The notes: generated from the sequence alone by a model not told the origin. A stretch of DNA of 64,000 bases from Roseibacillus sp. (GCA_002686085.1 NZAC01000001.1:62001-126000), one strand, 5' to 3'. Counted from the stretch's first letter, positions 43,850-52,933 are shown. Translations and numbers: made by a program.

Positions 43850-45259
43850 TCATGGTGCAGGTTTCTCGAGTCCTTCGGGCGCGTCTAGCTCAGTCTTTTT
43901 TAGAGCGTCGTCGTTCTCCTCTTCGGGGATTGCTATTTCCTGCAAGCGAGCTTTCCAGACCACTTCGCCGGCGAGATTGATGACCGCGCGTTCATAGATT
44001 TGTCCCAGAGAGACGCGGGCAAAGCCGCCCTTAAATGGTGCTGCCCTCGAGAATTCGGTTGGGATCATGATTTCGCCTGTTCGCGAAAGGTATCCAAAAT
44101 TCTGGGTCTTCAGGTCTCTTACGACTGCTAGTCCATCGAAGAAGCCCCGATCCACATAATATTCATCTGGGATGTCCGCGATGAATTCTCCTGTGGAACG
44201 GCGCAAAATCCCGAAGCGAGGTTTGCCGGCGACCCGTTTGGTTCTCCTAGCTACAATGGCATCGCTTTCAGAATTTTCATATTTGCGCTCAATCTGCCAT
44301 TCACCTTTTTCTTCCATCAGCCAATTGCCCTCGCGGTCCATCAGGCGTCCATCGACTACCGCGGAACCATTGATGAATTTCCCAACCCTTCGGAATGGCC
44401 CTTCTGCGATTACTTCTGCGTCTGTATCGATGATCGCCCATTCTGAAGACCTTATGTCGAGCGCCACCCCCGCGCGACCCTCCGAGAAATCGTTGACAAC
44501 GAGATCTTCAAAAGCATGCAGGAGGTTGCCCTGATAATCGATGAGGGTCCAAGTGCCATTGCCTTGCCGCTGCGCCCCCGAACCAGGCAGGTCTCCGGGA
44601 TCAAGATTGACCCACGCGCGTTCGCTGTTGAATGGTCTCCCAGCCGCAAATCTTGTGTTGATAAAGGGCTTTCCATCCTTCCTTAGGTATTGAACGTAGG
44701 CATCGTCCCCGGTTCCGTAGCGTGCTATTACAATCGGTGCGTCAGAACCTGCTGTTAATTGAGGAGGCCCGGACCTGGAAACTCCGAAGAGAGCCATCCC
44801 TTCAGAATCAAGCAGTCCTGGATATGGGCCTTCCACAATGGCGAAATCCCAGAGCCCGCTGGCAAAGCCATCCTCTTTAATCTTACGGATTGATCTTCGG
44901 AATGCTCGTTGGCCATTCTTGTTGATGAAGTAGGATTCATCCCTCTGGAGTTTTTCGTTCCAGTCAGTGACTGCGATGAGTGGTTTTGCTGGAAGGATTA
45001 CCGGGGATAATTTCGCCGCGGGATGCGCGTTGATGTATTTTTGATCTTCAACGCTGAGGCGAGCCAGAGAGACAGTGACCATCTTTCCGCCGTCCATCCG
45101 CAGATTCACCATGGATTCACCATTCAGCCCCAGGAATTCGGCTGTAATCTTGCGGCCCTTGACATCGGTAAATTCTCTCAGTTCTGCCAGCACTGGTGAC
45201 GTTCCCGTAAAGAGCACTGCGAGCCCTGAAAAGTAGAGGGTTGATAGCGAACGATTCAC
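43850..45259 (-). CDS. Exported SHD1-like/WG-repeat protein
   Basis: About 469 residues from a GTG that gives a signal peptide (STLYFSGLAVLFTGTSPVLA); a longer frame to 45361 is possible. After the signal comes an SHD1-like domain (REFTDVKGRKITAEFLGLNG and VSLARLSVEDQKYIN), frequent in exported proteins of Verrucomicrobiota and Planctomycetota. Repeated beta units of the WG/KWG type follow, for example GLWDFAIVEGPYPGLLDSEGM, GTWTLIDYQGNLLHAFEDL, SSEWAIIDTDAEVIAEGPF and NFGYLSRTGEIMIPTEFSRA. The C terminus is acidic. WG repeats usually serve protein or ligand binding; the role here is unknown. Confidence 0.75.
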   Translation of the reverse strand: MNRSLSTLYFSGLAVLFTGTSPVLAELREFTDVKGRKITAEFLGLNGESMVNLRMDGGKMVTVSLARLSVEDQKYINAHPAAKLSPVILPAKPLIAVTDWNEKLQRDESYFINKNGQRAFRRSIRKIKEDGFASGLWDFAIVEGPYPGLLDSEGMALFGVSRSGPPQLTAGSDAPIVIARYGTGDDAYVQYLRKDGKPFINTRFAAGRPFNSERAWVNLDPGDLPGSGAQRQGNGTWTLIDYQGNLLHAFEDLVVNDFSEGRAGVALDIRSSEWAIIDTDAEVIAEGPFRRVGKFINGSAVVDGRLMDREGNWLMEEKGEWQIERKYENSESDAIVARRTKRVAGKPRFGILRRSTGEFIADIPDEYYVDRGFFDGLAVVRDLKTQNFGYLSRTGEIMIPTEFSRAAPFKGGFARVSLGQIYERAVINLAGEVVWKARLQEIAIPEEENDDALKKTELDAPEGLEKPAP

Positions 45260-45443
45260 AAGCCAATAGGAAGCAATCGAGGCCTCGGTGGCAAGCCATT
45301 CTCCCATTGAGCACAGCAAAGGTTTCAGCGTCGGGCGGGTGTGCTGACCGCGCTCTGGCAAAAAAGGGTGTTGCGGACTGTAGCCCTCACTGTTTTTGGG
45401 TAACAGTGCCGACCCTTCCCTGCAGCGGTGCTCTCGTTGCGTG

Positions 45444-46673
45444 TTAGAGGCTGTCGGGTTCCTGAAGGAGCTCGTTGAGTCGATTCAGGAGCATCCCTGC
45501 TCCCCCTCCATCCACTACCCGGTGATCGAAGGTGAGGACGAGGTCCGCCTCGGTGACTGGAATAAATACACCTTCGTCCTCCGACCAGACAGGTTTCTTT
45601 GTTCCAGCTCCCATACCAAGAATCAGGGTCTCACTTGGCAGCGGGATCGGCGTTCCCCACATTAAGCCGAAGGTGCCAAAATTGGTTACCGTGGCGATTC
45701 CCCCACCGGTGTTCTCTTCTGGGACGCGTCGCTCTCTGGCTTTTCGTATCAGCTCCTGATATTCATCCATTAACTCTTCGATGGTTCGGCCATCGACATT
45801 ACGGAGAACAGGAACCAGAACGCCATCTTCTACCTGAACAGCAACACCGATATCTAATGCCCGAGGGTGAACGATTTGTTCGCCTATAAGATAACCGGCA
45901 GTAGCAGGTTCTTCAGCGAGGGCCTTTCCGAACGCTCTAAGAAGAAAAATCGTCAAGGGAGGTTTGGGGTCGAGGCTTCGGCGATAACTGAGAAGCTTGT
46001 CAAGCGCGACAGGGCGCCCAACGGATGCAAGGGGGCGAGTCCAGCTTCTCCTCATTGAGTCGGCAACCGAAAGTCGCATCGGAGAGGCCTGGCTGTGGGG
46101 CCAGCTGTCGATGTATTCCAGAAATTGCTCTAGGTCCTCGACGGTTACTCTTCCTCCAGCTCCGCTTCCCACAATTGCGGAGATGTCCGCGCCGCGGAGC
46201 CCTAATTCATCCATCCTCGCCTTCATTCGAGGAGACAGGTAATGCGCACCCTTCATCCCCGCGGGCACGGCAAGTCCTCGGATGCTGGGTTCTACGGCCC
46301 TTGGTTCGTGGGCGCCTCCCTCAGGAGTGGCGAAATGCGGCCGAGGCTCCTCGGTGGGCTCTGAGGCCGCAGAGGAATCAGGATGCGCAGGTTGGTTGCT
46401 TCCTTGAACCCCGGTTCTCTCAGCCTCCTCATCGGTTACATCGAGAAGTCCGAGCACTGTGCCCACCGGGTAACTCACGCCTTCCTCGACTAGCAGTTCC
46501 TGGACCGTGCCCTTGCAGAGGGTGGTTACACCCATGGTCGCCTTGTTAGTTTCTACCTCGATTACTTCCTGATCGGCGATGACCTGATCGCCGATCTTCA
46601 CGTTTAACCGAATGATAGTGGCCTCGGCGATGGATTCGCCGAGTTGAGGCATGAGAATGGGGACTTCCGGCAT
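45444..46673 (-). CDS. Dihydrolipoamide acyltransferase (E2) of a 2-oxoacid dehydrogenase complex
   Basis: E2 core of a pyruvate (or branched-chain) dehydrogenase. It has 409 residues: one lipoyl domain with the lipoylated lysine in EVETNKATMG (K44), a linker rich in Pro/Ser/Glu, and a peripheral subunit-binding domain (YLSPRMKARMDELGLRGADIS...GRVTVEDLEQFL). The catalytic domain ends with the active-site LTFDHRVVDGGGAG. Preceded by the E1beta gene with an 18-base gap. No E3 (lipoamide dehydrogenase) gene is in the window. Confidence 0.93.
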   Translation of the reverse strand: MPEVPILMPQLGESIAEATIIRLNVKIGDQVIADQEVIEVETNKATMGVTTLCKGTVQELLVEEGVSYPVGTVLGLLDVTDEEAERTGVQGSNQPAHPDSSAASEPTEEPRPHFATPEGGAHEPRAVEPSIRGLAVPAGMKGAHYLSPRMKARMDELGLRGADISAIVGSGAGGRVTVEDLEQFLEYIDSWPHSQASPMRLSVADSMRRSWTRPLASVGRPVALDKLLSYRRSLDPKPPLTIFLLRAFGKALAEEPATAGYLIGEQIVHPRALDIGVAVQVEDGVLVPVLRNVDGRTIEELMDEYQELIRKARERRVPEENTGGGIATVTNFGTFGLMWGTPIPLPSETLILGMGAGTKKPVWSEDEGVFIPVTEADLVLTFDHRVVDGGGAGMLLNRLNELLQEPDSL

Positions 46674-46691
46674 GAGAAAGGGCTCGTAGAG

Positions 46692-47666
46692 CTAGAGTTG
46701 GAGGAGATTGCGGATGGCGGCCGCAATTGACTCAAGGGTTGGACGGTGCGCTTCCCAGAGATTGGGATGATACGGCACTGGGGTATCACGGGAGTTTAGT
46801 CTCTGAGGAGGTGCGTCGAGAAGATGAAATCCATCACTGGTAACCCTCGATACGACTTCAGAAGTCACGCCTCCCCACGGAAAGGCTTCGCCGACAGCAA
46901 GAAGGCGACCCGTGCGGGCGACGGAGGCGATAACGGTGTCAGTATCCAAGGGCTTAACGCTTCGAAGATCGACAACTTCAATTTCCCAACCTTCGGAGGC
47001 AAGCAAGTCCGCTGCCCTGAGGGCTTCATGAACCATGGCACTGTAGGCTACGACAGTAGCATGCTTCCCTGCACGGACTACCCTCGCCTTGCCTATTGGC
47101 AGCGGTTCCTGACCGTCATTTAATTGATCCGCTTTCAGCCACCGGTAGAGGAACTTGTGTTCAAAGTAGAGCACTGGATCGTCTAGAGCGACGGCTGCGA
47201 CAAGCATGGAGTAGGCGTCAGCCACTGTCGCCGGAGTAAGAATGACAAGGCCGGGGTAATAGGCATAAACGCTTTCCATCATCTGGCTGTGGAAAGGCCC
47301 GGATCCCGGTGTGCCTCCCGAGGGAAGACGAACGGTAATGGGTGCTGGCGCCCCAGTTCGATAAAACTGGGTGGCTGCTTGATTAACGATCTGGTTGAAG
47401 CCCACGGACGAGAAATCAGCAAATTGCATTTCAACAATTGGGCGCATTCCTTCCATGGCCGCCCCGACCGCAAGTCCGATCATCGCGTCCTCGCTGATTG
47501 GAGAATCGAGCACCCGGTCCGGAAAGAGCTTCTTGAGTCCCTGGGTGGCCTTGAATGCCCCTCCGAAATGCCCAACGTCCTGTCCGTAGATAAAGACGCG
47601 GTCGTCAGACGCCAGAAGGTCGTGTTGAGCATCTCGGATAGCGTCAATGTAGGTGATCTCTCCCAT
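46692..47666 (-). CDS. 2-oxoacid dehydrogenase E1 component, beta subunit
   Basis: Forms the thiamine-diphosphate-dependent decarboxylase with E1alpha. It has 324 residues from the ATG at 47666, which overlaps the E1alpha stop codon by one base (TAATG), so translation is coupled. Family sequences include FIYGQDVGHFGGAFKATQGL, DSPISEDAMIGLAVGAAMEG, RPIVEMQFADF, VRLPSGGTPGSGPFHSQ and LYFEHKFLYR. A longer frame to 47708 lies inside the E1alpha gene and is rejected. Confidence 0.94.
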   Translation of the reverse strand: MGEITYIDAIRDAQHDLLASDDRVFIYGQDVGHFGGAFKATQGLKKLFPDRVLDSPISEDAMIGLAVGAAMEGMRPIVEMQFADFSSVGFNQIVNQAATQFYRTGAPAPITVRLPSGGTPGSGPFHSQMMESVYAYYPGLVILTPATVADAYSMLVAAVALDDPVLYFEHKFLYRWLKADQLNDGQEPLPIGKARVVRAGKHATVVAYSAMVHEALRAADLLASEGWEIEVVDLRSVKPLDTDTVIASVARTGRLLAVGEAFPWGGVTSEVVSRVTSDGFHLLDAPPQRLNSRDTPVPYHPNLWEAHRPTLESIAAAIRNLLQL

Positions 47667-48697
47667 TATGAGATGGTGGCGATTTCCTTGGAGGCATAAA
47701 CGGTCCAATCGTCGGCGAAAGGATCAGGAGCGGGCTCCTGCTGGGCCTGAGCAACCGCTGCCTGAACGTCTTCCGTAGCCTCTTCCCTCCAAGCCAGCAA
47801 TTCGGCCTCTGTAATAAGTCCCGTAGATAGGAGTTGATGTTCTGCTACCTCCATGCAGTCCCTGCCAAGAGGTGACTTCCTGAGTTGCTCTGGAACATAT
47901 GACGCGTCGTCGTGTTCTCCATGTCCGCTAAGGCGGAGAGCGTTCGCGACGACAAGCTGGGGACCCCCGCCCTCTCGGGCATTGCGCACCGCTTCTGAGA
48001 TGACTCGAAGGGTGGCGGTAAGGTCCGTTCCGTCGACTTCATAGCCAGGGACGCCATATCCCACTGCTCGATCGACAAGAGATTTACATGCGAACTGCCG
48101 ATCGGTTGGAGTAGAGTAAGCAAACTGATTATTCGTAAGAACAACCACTAGCGGAAGCCTCTCTACTGCCGCGGTGTTCATAGCTTCATGAAAAGAGCCA
48201 GTGGAACTCGCTCCGTCTCCCACGCTGGCGGCTCCAACCACGCCATCCAGACAGCCTTTAATTCTTCTGGCCAGAAGCATTCCGGTCACGACGGAAACCA
48301 TCGCCCCCAGATGGCTGATCATGGCGGGCAATCCACTGTTCGGGCGGCCACGATGGATGTTGCCATCGCGGCCCCGAGAGGGTCCTTTTGCCGATCCCAG
48401 ATAGGAGCGTGTCGCATCAAGGATGGGCTCCCCAAAGGCAGTTCTGCCCGCCTGGTCACGGATTAACGCGCTAAAGATGTCGTGATCCCATGAGAGGCAG
48501 GAACCAATGGAAGCGCTGATCGCCTCCTGTCCTGGTCCGATATAAACACCGCCAACAATTTTCCCTGCCTTGTAAAGGCTTGCGAGCTTTGACTCGAGAG
48601 TTCTGGCTACTACCATTGCGCGGAATGTCCGGCGGAGTTGGCTTTCCCAAGTCTCGGCCTCATTGGCAGCTGTGGAATCCCGTTCGAGCTCAGGCAC
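47666..48697 (-). CDS. 2-oxoacid dehydrogenase E1 component, alpha subunit
   Basis: 343 residues. The TPP-binding motif is GDGASSTGSFHEAMNTAAVERLPLVVVLTNNQFAYSTP read as GDG-x(n)-NN. KIVGGVYIGPGQEAISA and GNIHRGRPNSGLPAMISHLGAMV are characteristic of pyruvate or acetoin dehydrogenase alpha subunits. First gene of an alpha-beta-E2 operon. The precise substrate (pyruvate is most likely) cannot be fixed from sequence alone. Divergent from the nucleotidyltransferase gene with a 120-base spacer. Confidence 0.93.
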   Translation of the reverse strand: MPELERDSTAANEAETWESQLRRTFRAMVVARTLESKLASLYKAGKIVGGVYIGPGQEAISASIGSCLSWDHDIFSALIRDQAGRTAFGEPILDATRSYLGSAKGPSRGRDGNIHRGRPNSGLPAMISHLGAMVSVVTGMLLARRIKGCLDGVVGAASVGDGASSTGSFHEAMNTAAVERLPLVVVLTNNQFAYSTPTDRQFACKSLVDRAVGYGVPGYEVDGTDLTATLRVISEAVRNAREGGGPQLVVANALRLSGHGEHDDASYVPEQLRKSPLGRDCMEVAEHQLLSTGLITEAELLAWREEATEDVQAAVAQAQQEPAPDPFADDWTVYASKEIATIS

Positions 48698-48817
48698 GGG
48701 ATTTATTTAAGGGAGCTTCAGGACGTTTCGCAACGTGTTTTACAAGTCGAAGAGGACCTCGTGGACTTTGTCGTTGCATGCACCCTTGGCTCAGCCCTAA
48801 AACCCAGCCGATTTGTG

Positions 48818-49738
48818 ATGCACACGCCTACTCTGCTTGTCCTCGCTGCTGGTATGGGGAGTCGTTATGGGGGGCTGAAGCAGATCGATCCCATGGGGCC
48901 ATCCGGTGAGGCGCTTCTTGATTATTCGATCTGGGACGCGATTCAGGCGGGTTTTCGTAAAGTTGTCTTCGTCATCCGGGAAGAATTCGAGAAAGATTTC
49001 CGTGAATCAGTCGGAAACCGAATCGCCAGCCATATCGAGGTAGACTATGCCTTTCAGAGTATTGAGGATCTGCCGCCTGGATTTGATGTTCCACCGGCGC
49101 GTGAGAAGCCCTGGGGAACTGCCCATGCCTTATATTCAGCGCGGAAAGTAATCTCGTCCTCCTTCGCGGTGATCAATGCAGATGATTTCTATGGCCGTGA
49201 CGCCTATGCACAGGCTTACCATTTTCTGTTTCCGGCTTCGGCGGGGAACAGGAATCCTTCATCTTGCTGCCTAGTGGCCTACAGTCTGGTTAACACCCTG
49301 TCAGATCATGGTGGAGTTAACCGCGGTGTTACGTCACAGACCGCGGGTCACGAGCTCGAGCTTGTGGAAGAAGTCACTGGGATTATGAGAAACGCAGTGG
49401 GTGAAATTAAAGGGCTCGCTCTCGATGGATCGGAACGTGTGCTTGATGAGAATACCTGTGTCTCGATGAATTTCTGGGGATTCTCTCCTTTGATTTTTGA
49501 TCAGATGCAGGACCAATTCTCTCAATTTCTGGCCTCGTCTGAGAACTTGGATACGGCGGAGTGGCACATTCCCACGCTGGTCGATTTGCTTCTGAAGAAG
49601 GGAGAGGCTTCGTGCCAGGTCATTTCAACGGATGGAAACTGGTTCGGAGTCACTCATCGAGAAGATAAGCCCATGGTCATGAATGCAATAGGTAGTCTCG
49701 TGACCCAAGGAGAGTACGGAAGCCCTCTGTGGGAGTAA
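48818..49738 (+). CDS. Sugar-phosphate nucleotidyltransferase-like protein
   Basis: 306 residues with the GT-A nucleotidyltransferase fold. LLVLAAGMGSRYGGLKQIDPMGPSGEALLDYSI provides the LxAGxGxR(x)GxxK signature, followed by VINADDFYGRDAY (metal-binding Asp) and a C-terminal part with SMNFWGFSPLIFDQM. This subgroup has the DPxGPxGExLxDYS sequence in place of the usual PKPxxPV motif. It is widespread in Bacteroidota and Verrucomicrobiota, and its substrate is undefined. The ATG at 48818 is chosen because it immediately precedes the fold; the frame is open to 48638 through the opposite-strand E1alpha gene. Confidence 0.85.
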   Translation: MHTPTLLVLAAGMGSRYGGLKQIDPMGPSGEALLDYSIWDAIQAGFRKVVFVIREEFEKDFRESVGNRIASHIEVDYAFQSIEDLPPGFDVPPAREKPWGTAHALYSARKVISSSFAVINADDFYGRDAYAQAYHFLFPASAGNRNPSSCCLVAYSLVNTLSDHGGVNRGVTSQTAGHELELVEEVTGIMRNAVGEIKGLALDGSERVLDENTCVSMNFWGFSPLIFDQMQDQFSQFLASSENLDTAEWHIPTLVDLLLKKGEASCQVISTDGNWFGVTHREDKPMVMNAIGSLVTQGEYGSPLWE

Positions 49739-49783
49739 TACGCCCTTGGTGGCCCTGCCCGCCAGCAGGAGCACTGCGCAAAA

Positions 49784-49816
49784 AAACCCCGGGAACCTTA
49801 GGCTCTCCCGGGGTTT
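49784..49816. terminator. Strong bidirectional terminator between convergent genes
   Basis: A perfect 11-bp stem AAACCCCGGGA/TCCCGGGGTTT with an 11-base loop. The stem is flanked by A-rich sequence on the left and ends in TTT on the right, so it can act as an intrinsic terminator for transcripts from both the nucleotidyltransferase gene (plus) and the HTH regulator gene (minus). Confidence 0.85.
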
Positions 49817-49841
49817 CTATTCGCAACTATCGCCAGCAACC

Positions 49842-50591
49842 TTACATATCGAGAACGGTAGGCACCGTTGCCGGGCTCGTGGCTGCCCGATGAGTTGGTT
49901 GCGGTTGCACGCCGTTAAAGACGCCACGCTCTGCAGGAGATCCTAGAGACGAGATTTCATAGACAGTGACCTCGCGGCCCTTTCCTGTATCTGCGGTTTT
50001 GCGTGCCAGTCGAGAGCCAAGCAGCTGTTCCATCATCTGGAGTTCCATCCGGATGGCATTTGGATAGGCCTCAAAGATTGCTGCCATTGGATGGTGGTAT
50101 TCCTCGATCCGCAGTCCGTCCTGCGCTTCGTAAGTGCATTTGCTGAAGCAACCCTCGGAATCGCGGAGCTCCGCGAGCTTGGTCGCCTTTTCAGCAAGGG
50201 AGTTTCTCCCCTTCATTCTTTCGAACCAGCGCTGACGCTGATCTTCAAAGTGATGGAATAGCATTTTCTCCGGAGCCGCCTCCCCGTATAGCTGCCTCAC
50301 CCCCTGCAGAAGATTGAGAGTCAGGGAAACACCCGCTTGGGGAAACAGTTCCTCACATGCCTCTGTGAGCCGGTATAGTTTTTCAGGACGCCCAACCTGG
50401 GTGCGCGGCACCCGCCAAGTCTTTAGGTATCCTTTCTTCTCTAAATTAACACAGTGCTGTTTAACGCCCATGTAGCTCATCTGGAGCTGCTTTGCTAATT
50501 CGGAGACTGCCATGCCGTCAGATCTCTTCAGTGCTTCTAATATTTCGGCGTATGTGGGGCGTGCAATATCACGCAGTGCTTGTGAAAACAT
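49842..50591 (-). CDS. Winged-helix transcriptional regulator (SufR/ArsR-like)
   Basis: 249 residues. The N-terminal winged helix has ARPTYAEILEALKRSDGMAVSELAKQLQMSYMGVKQHCVNLEKKGYL and the wing RTQVGRPEKLYRLTEA; this arrangement is that of SufR-like regulators of the DeoR/ArsR superfamily. The C-terminal region contains GCFSKCTYEA and EEYHHPMAAIFEAYPNA, where SufR proteins carry Fe-S-ligating cysteines. Here only some cysteines are visible, so cofactor binding is uncertain. Divergent from kamA, with inverted and direct repeats in the shared spacer, which suggests it regulates itself and kamA. Confidence 0.8.
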   Translation of the reverse strand: MFSQALRDIARPTYAEILEALKRSDGMAVSELAKQLQMSYMGVKQHCVNLEKKGYLKTWRVPRTQVGRPEKLYRLTEACEELFPQAGVSLTLNLLQGVRQLYGEAAPEKMLFHHFEDQRQRWFERMKGRNSLAEKATKLAELRDSEGCFSKCTYEAQDGLRIEEYHHPMAAIFEAYPNAIRMELQMMEQLLGSRLARKTADTGKGREVTVYEISSLGSPAERGVFNGVQPQPTHRAATSPATVPTVLDM

Positions 50592-50614
50592 GTGTAAGGC
50601 TCTTTCCTGCTATA

Positions 50615-50692
50615 GTTAAGATGCATTAACCGTAAAGATTACCGTTTTTTTTGTCAACCGGCTTTTGACAACCGCCGCTGGACCCGTATTTT
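50615..50692. promoter_or_regulatory. Putative operators and kamA promoter in the divergent regulator-kamA spacer
   Basis: Within the 112-base spacer lie an inverted repeat GTTAA-N6-TTAAC (50615-50630), an overlapping direct repeat TTAACCGT (50626-50633) and TTACCGT (50639-50645), and a second inverted repeat GTCAA-N7-TTGAC (50653-50669). TTGACA at 50665-50670 followed after 16 bases by TATTTT (50687-50692) resembles a sigma-70 promoter. It would give kamA a very short leader. The crowding of repeats around the -35 element suits repression by the divergent regulator. Confidence 0.5.
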
Positions 50693-50703
50693 GGGGGCTT
50701 CAG

Positions 50704-51873
50704 ATGTCAGACTTTGATTACGATTCCGAGGTTTCCTTTGCCTCTGCGGCCCCGGGCTATTGGTCTTCAGAGGATGTCTCTACCGAGGATTGGTCCAATT
50801 ACCGGTGGCAAATGAAAAACCGGGTTGAGAGCTTGGAAGAGGTAGAGAGGCACCTTCGATTATCAGAGGATGAGCGCGCTGGAATATTACTGACTGGAAC
50901 CAAACTGGCTTCGGCGGTGACTCCGCACTTTTTCAACTTAGTGGAGGCCGAAAATCCTCACTGCCCGATTCGCAGGCAAATTATTCCCCAAGTCGCAGAA
51001 ACCTTTGAGGATCCGACCGAAATGGCCGACCCGTGTGGCGAGGATAATCACATGCCAGTGCCGGGGCTAGTTCACCGCTACCCGGACAGGGTTCTGCTTC
51101 TTGTCATTGATCGCTGTGCCTCCTACTGCCGCTACTGCACTCGCTCCAGAGTTGTGTCAGGGGTCGGTGAGCAGCATCTCGAGACCAAGCTGGAGGCTGC
51201 GTTTGAGTATCTCGAGAATACACCTCAGGTCCGAGACGTACTTCTTTCTGGCGGAGATCCCCTTTTGCTTTCTGATAACCGGTTAAAGAGAATTCTTTCC
51301 CGGCTTCGAAGTATAAAACACATCCAGTTTGTGCGAATCGGCAGTCGTATTCCGATCTTCCTCCCCCAGAGAATCACGCCCGCATTGTGTGATATTCTCA
51401 GGGAGTTCCACCCACTATTTTTGTCAGTCCATACCAATCACCCCCGCGAGTTAACCTGTGAGGTGAGGGATGCGCTTGGCCGCCTCGCTGATGCGGGTAT
51501 ACCTCTCGGCAACCAATCCGTTCTCCTCAAAGGAGTCAACGACAGCGTGGACGTGCAACGAGCTCTGGTTCATAAGCTCCTTCTCTGCAGAGTAAAACCC
51601 TACTACCTGTATCAGTGCGATCTTATCAAGGGTTCTGCTCACCTTCGTACTCCGATAAGAAAAGGTCTGGAGATTATTGAGGGGCTTCGGGGTCATACGA
51701 CCGGGTATGCAATACCACAATTTGTGGTGGACGCCCCAGGGGGCGGCGGGAAGATCCCTCTGAACCCGGACTACGTCCTGAACAGCGACGAGGTTAGCAC
51801 GCTCTTGAGGAATTATGAGGGGAAAGAGTTTATGTACTCCGAGGCGCAGGAACTCAGCCAGTTGCTGACCTGA
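50704..51873 (+). CDS. kamA: KamA family radical SAM protein (lysine 2,3-aminomutase-like)
   Basis: 389 residues from the ATG at 50704 (preceded by GGGGG). The radical SAM cluster motif is CASYCRYCTRSR (C-x3-C-x2-C); LLSGGDPLLLSDNRL and HTNHPRELTCEV follow, then the PLP-enzyme C-terminal block YYLYQCDLIKGSAHLRTPI and QFVVDAPGGGGKIPLNPDYVL. These match lysine 2,3-aminomutase, which makes beta-lysine, a compatible solute or precursor. EF-P lysylation is another role of KamA-like proteins (EpmB), but those are shorter. A frame to a TTG at 50665 is rejected. Confidence 0.9.
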   Translation: MSDFDYDSEVSFASAAPGYWSSEDVSTEDWSNYRWQMKNRVESLEEVERHLRLSEDERAGILLTGTKLASAVTPHFFNLVEAENPHCPIRRQIIPQVAETFEDPTEMADPCGEDNHMPVPGLVHRYPDRVLLLVIDRCASYCRYCTRSRVVSGVGEQHLETKLEAAFEYLENTPQVRDVLLSGGDPLLLSDNRLKRILSRLRSIKHIQFVRIGSRIPIFLPQRITPALCDILREFHPLFLSVHTNHPRELTCEVRDALGRLADAGIPLGNQSVLLKGVNDSVDVQRALVHKLLLCRVKPYYLYQCDLIKGSAHLRTPIRKGLEIIEGLRGHTTGYAIPQFVVDAPGGGGKIPLNPDYVLNSDEVSTLLRNYEGKEFMYSEAQELSQLLT

Positions 51874-51874
51874 C

Positions 51875-51891
51875 CCCAAAGTCTCTTTGGG
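51875..51891 (+). terminator. Hairpin directly after kamA
   Basis: CCCAAAG and CTTTGGG form a 7-bp stem with a 3-base loop, starting two bases after the kamA stop. There is no T-run, so it is only a possible terminator or mRNA-end stabiliser. Confidence 0.4.
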
Positions 51892-52012
51892 ATTCGGCCG
51901 CAGGCAGCGCATTGGCAGGTAGGAATCGACAGGTGAGGAGATTTCGGCTTCCCTGATTATTATGCATGCCGTATTGTTGGCTTAGATCTTATCGTTCAGT
52001 GTTTCTTCGCCT

Positions 52013-52933
52013 GTGAATGACTTTGCTAAAGCCAAAATCCTCTTCGCGCTTGCGCTTGTCGCTGTTCTATTTGCCATTCACGCCGTAGTTCGAGATTTCG
52101 GTCATGCAGGGGTTTCCTTTTTCGGAGTCATCGTTCAGTTCCGGTATATATATTTCATGATGCTCGGTCTTCTGGGCTGTGTGATCTACTTTTATGCGGT
52201 TGATTTCATAACGGATAATCCGCTGGGGGTTGCCCATCGGATTGGCAACCTGTTTTACGCAATCACCCTTCTCTTTCCTCCGGTGTTTGCGATTGTGGTC
52301 CTGTCGATCAAGGTAGCTGAGGGAGTGGTCTGGATTTCAAGTTCCCCTCTCGCTGGAGAGATTTCCAAGTTGGCGATGGCGCTCATTGCTTGTGGTGCCG
52401 GACTTTTGATTGCCAAGATTGCATCTGCTGCCCTGAACTTGAGAGATCGGCAGCATACGGTCGACCGCCTCGTCTTTGAATCAAAGGCTCATCTTCAACG
52501 AGCGGAAGAGTTGATGGAGGCGGGGCATTATGACCTTGTCGCCTTGGAAGGATATCGCTGCGTAGAGAGTGTTTTGCAGCGGGCGCTTATTAACGACAAC
52601 GTTCATGTGCCGACCACCCGTCCGAACCAGCTGATTCCTGCTGCTTCCAAGGCTGGCATAATCCCCGAGGAGCTCGTGGGGATTTTCCACGAGCTGAGAA
52701 TCGCCCGGAATCGGGCGGTCCACACCAGCGACCAGTTTTCCGGAAAAGATGCCTCGTGGTTCCTCGCGACAACTCGGAAGATGGTCTCCTCGGTTCGAGC
52801 GCCAAGGAAAGCTGAAGAGATCGGGCAATTTGTCGAGGTGGGAGCCCGTACCGCGGGGTCATCGGCTGGAAGTGCTCCTTTCTGTGAATCAGCGGAGGCC
52901 CAGGTAGCAGACGTAGCTAGCGTAACCGAATAG
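52013..52933 (+). CDS. Membrane protein with C-terminal HEPN-like (DUF4145-like) domain
   Basis: 306 residues from GTG. Four hydrophobic segments (about 7-27, 42-64, 82-103, 119-142) are followed by a cytoplasmic helical domain. That domain contains HLQRAEELMEAGHYDLVALEGYRCVESVLQRALI and, at R232-x4-H237, RNRAVH. The R-x4-6-H motif in a pair of long helices is the mark of HEPN domains, many of which are RNases of toxin, defence or RNA-processing systems. Whether this one is catalytic is unknown. No antitoxin or nucleotidyltransferase partner lies next to it. The 3' end overlaps the convergent exchanger gene by 45 bases. Confidence 0.65.
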   Translation: MNDFAKAKILFALALVAVLFAIHAVVRDFGHAGVSFFGVIVQFRYIYFMMLGLLGCVIYFYAVDFITDNPLGVAHRIGNLFYAITLLFPPVFAIVVLSIKVAEGVVWISSSPLAGEISKLAMALIACGAGLLIAKIASAALNLRDRQHTVDRLVFESKAHLQRAEELMEAGHYDLVALEGYRCVESVLQRALINDNVHVPTTRPNQLIPAASKAGIIPEELVGIFHELRIARNRAVHTSDQFSGKDASWFLATTRKMVSSVRAPRKAEEIGQFVEVGARTAGSSAGSAPFCESAEAQVADVASVTE

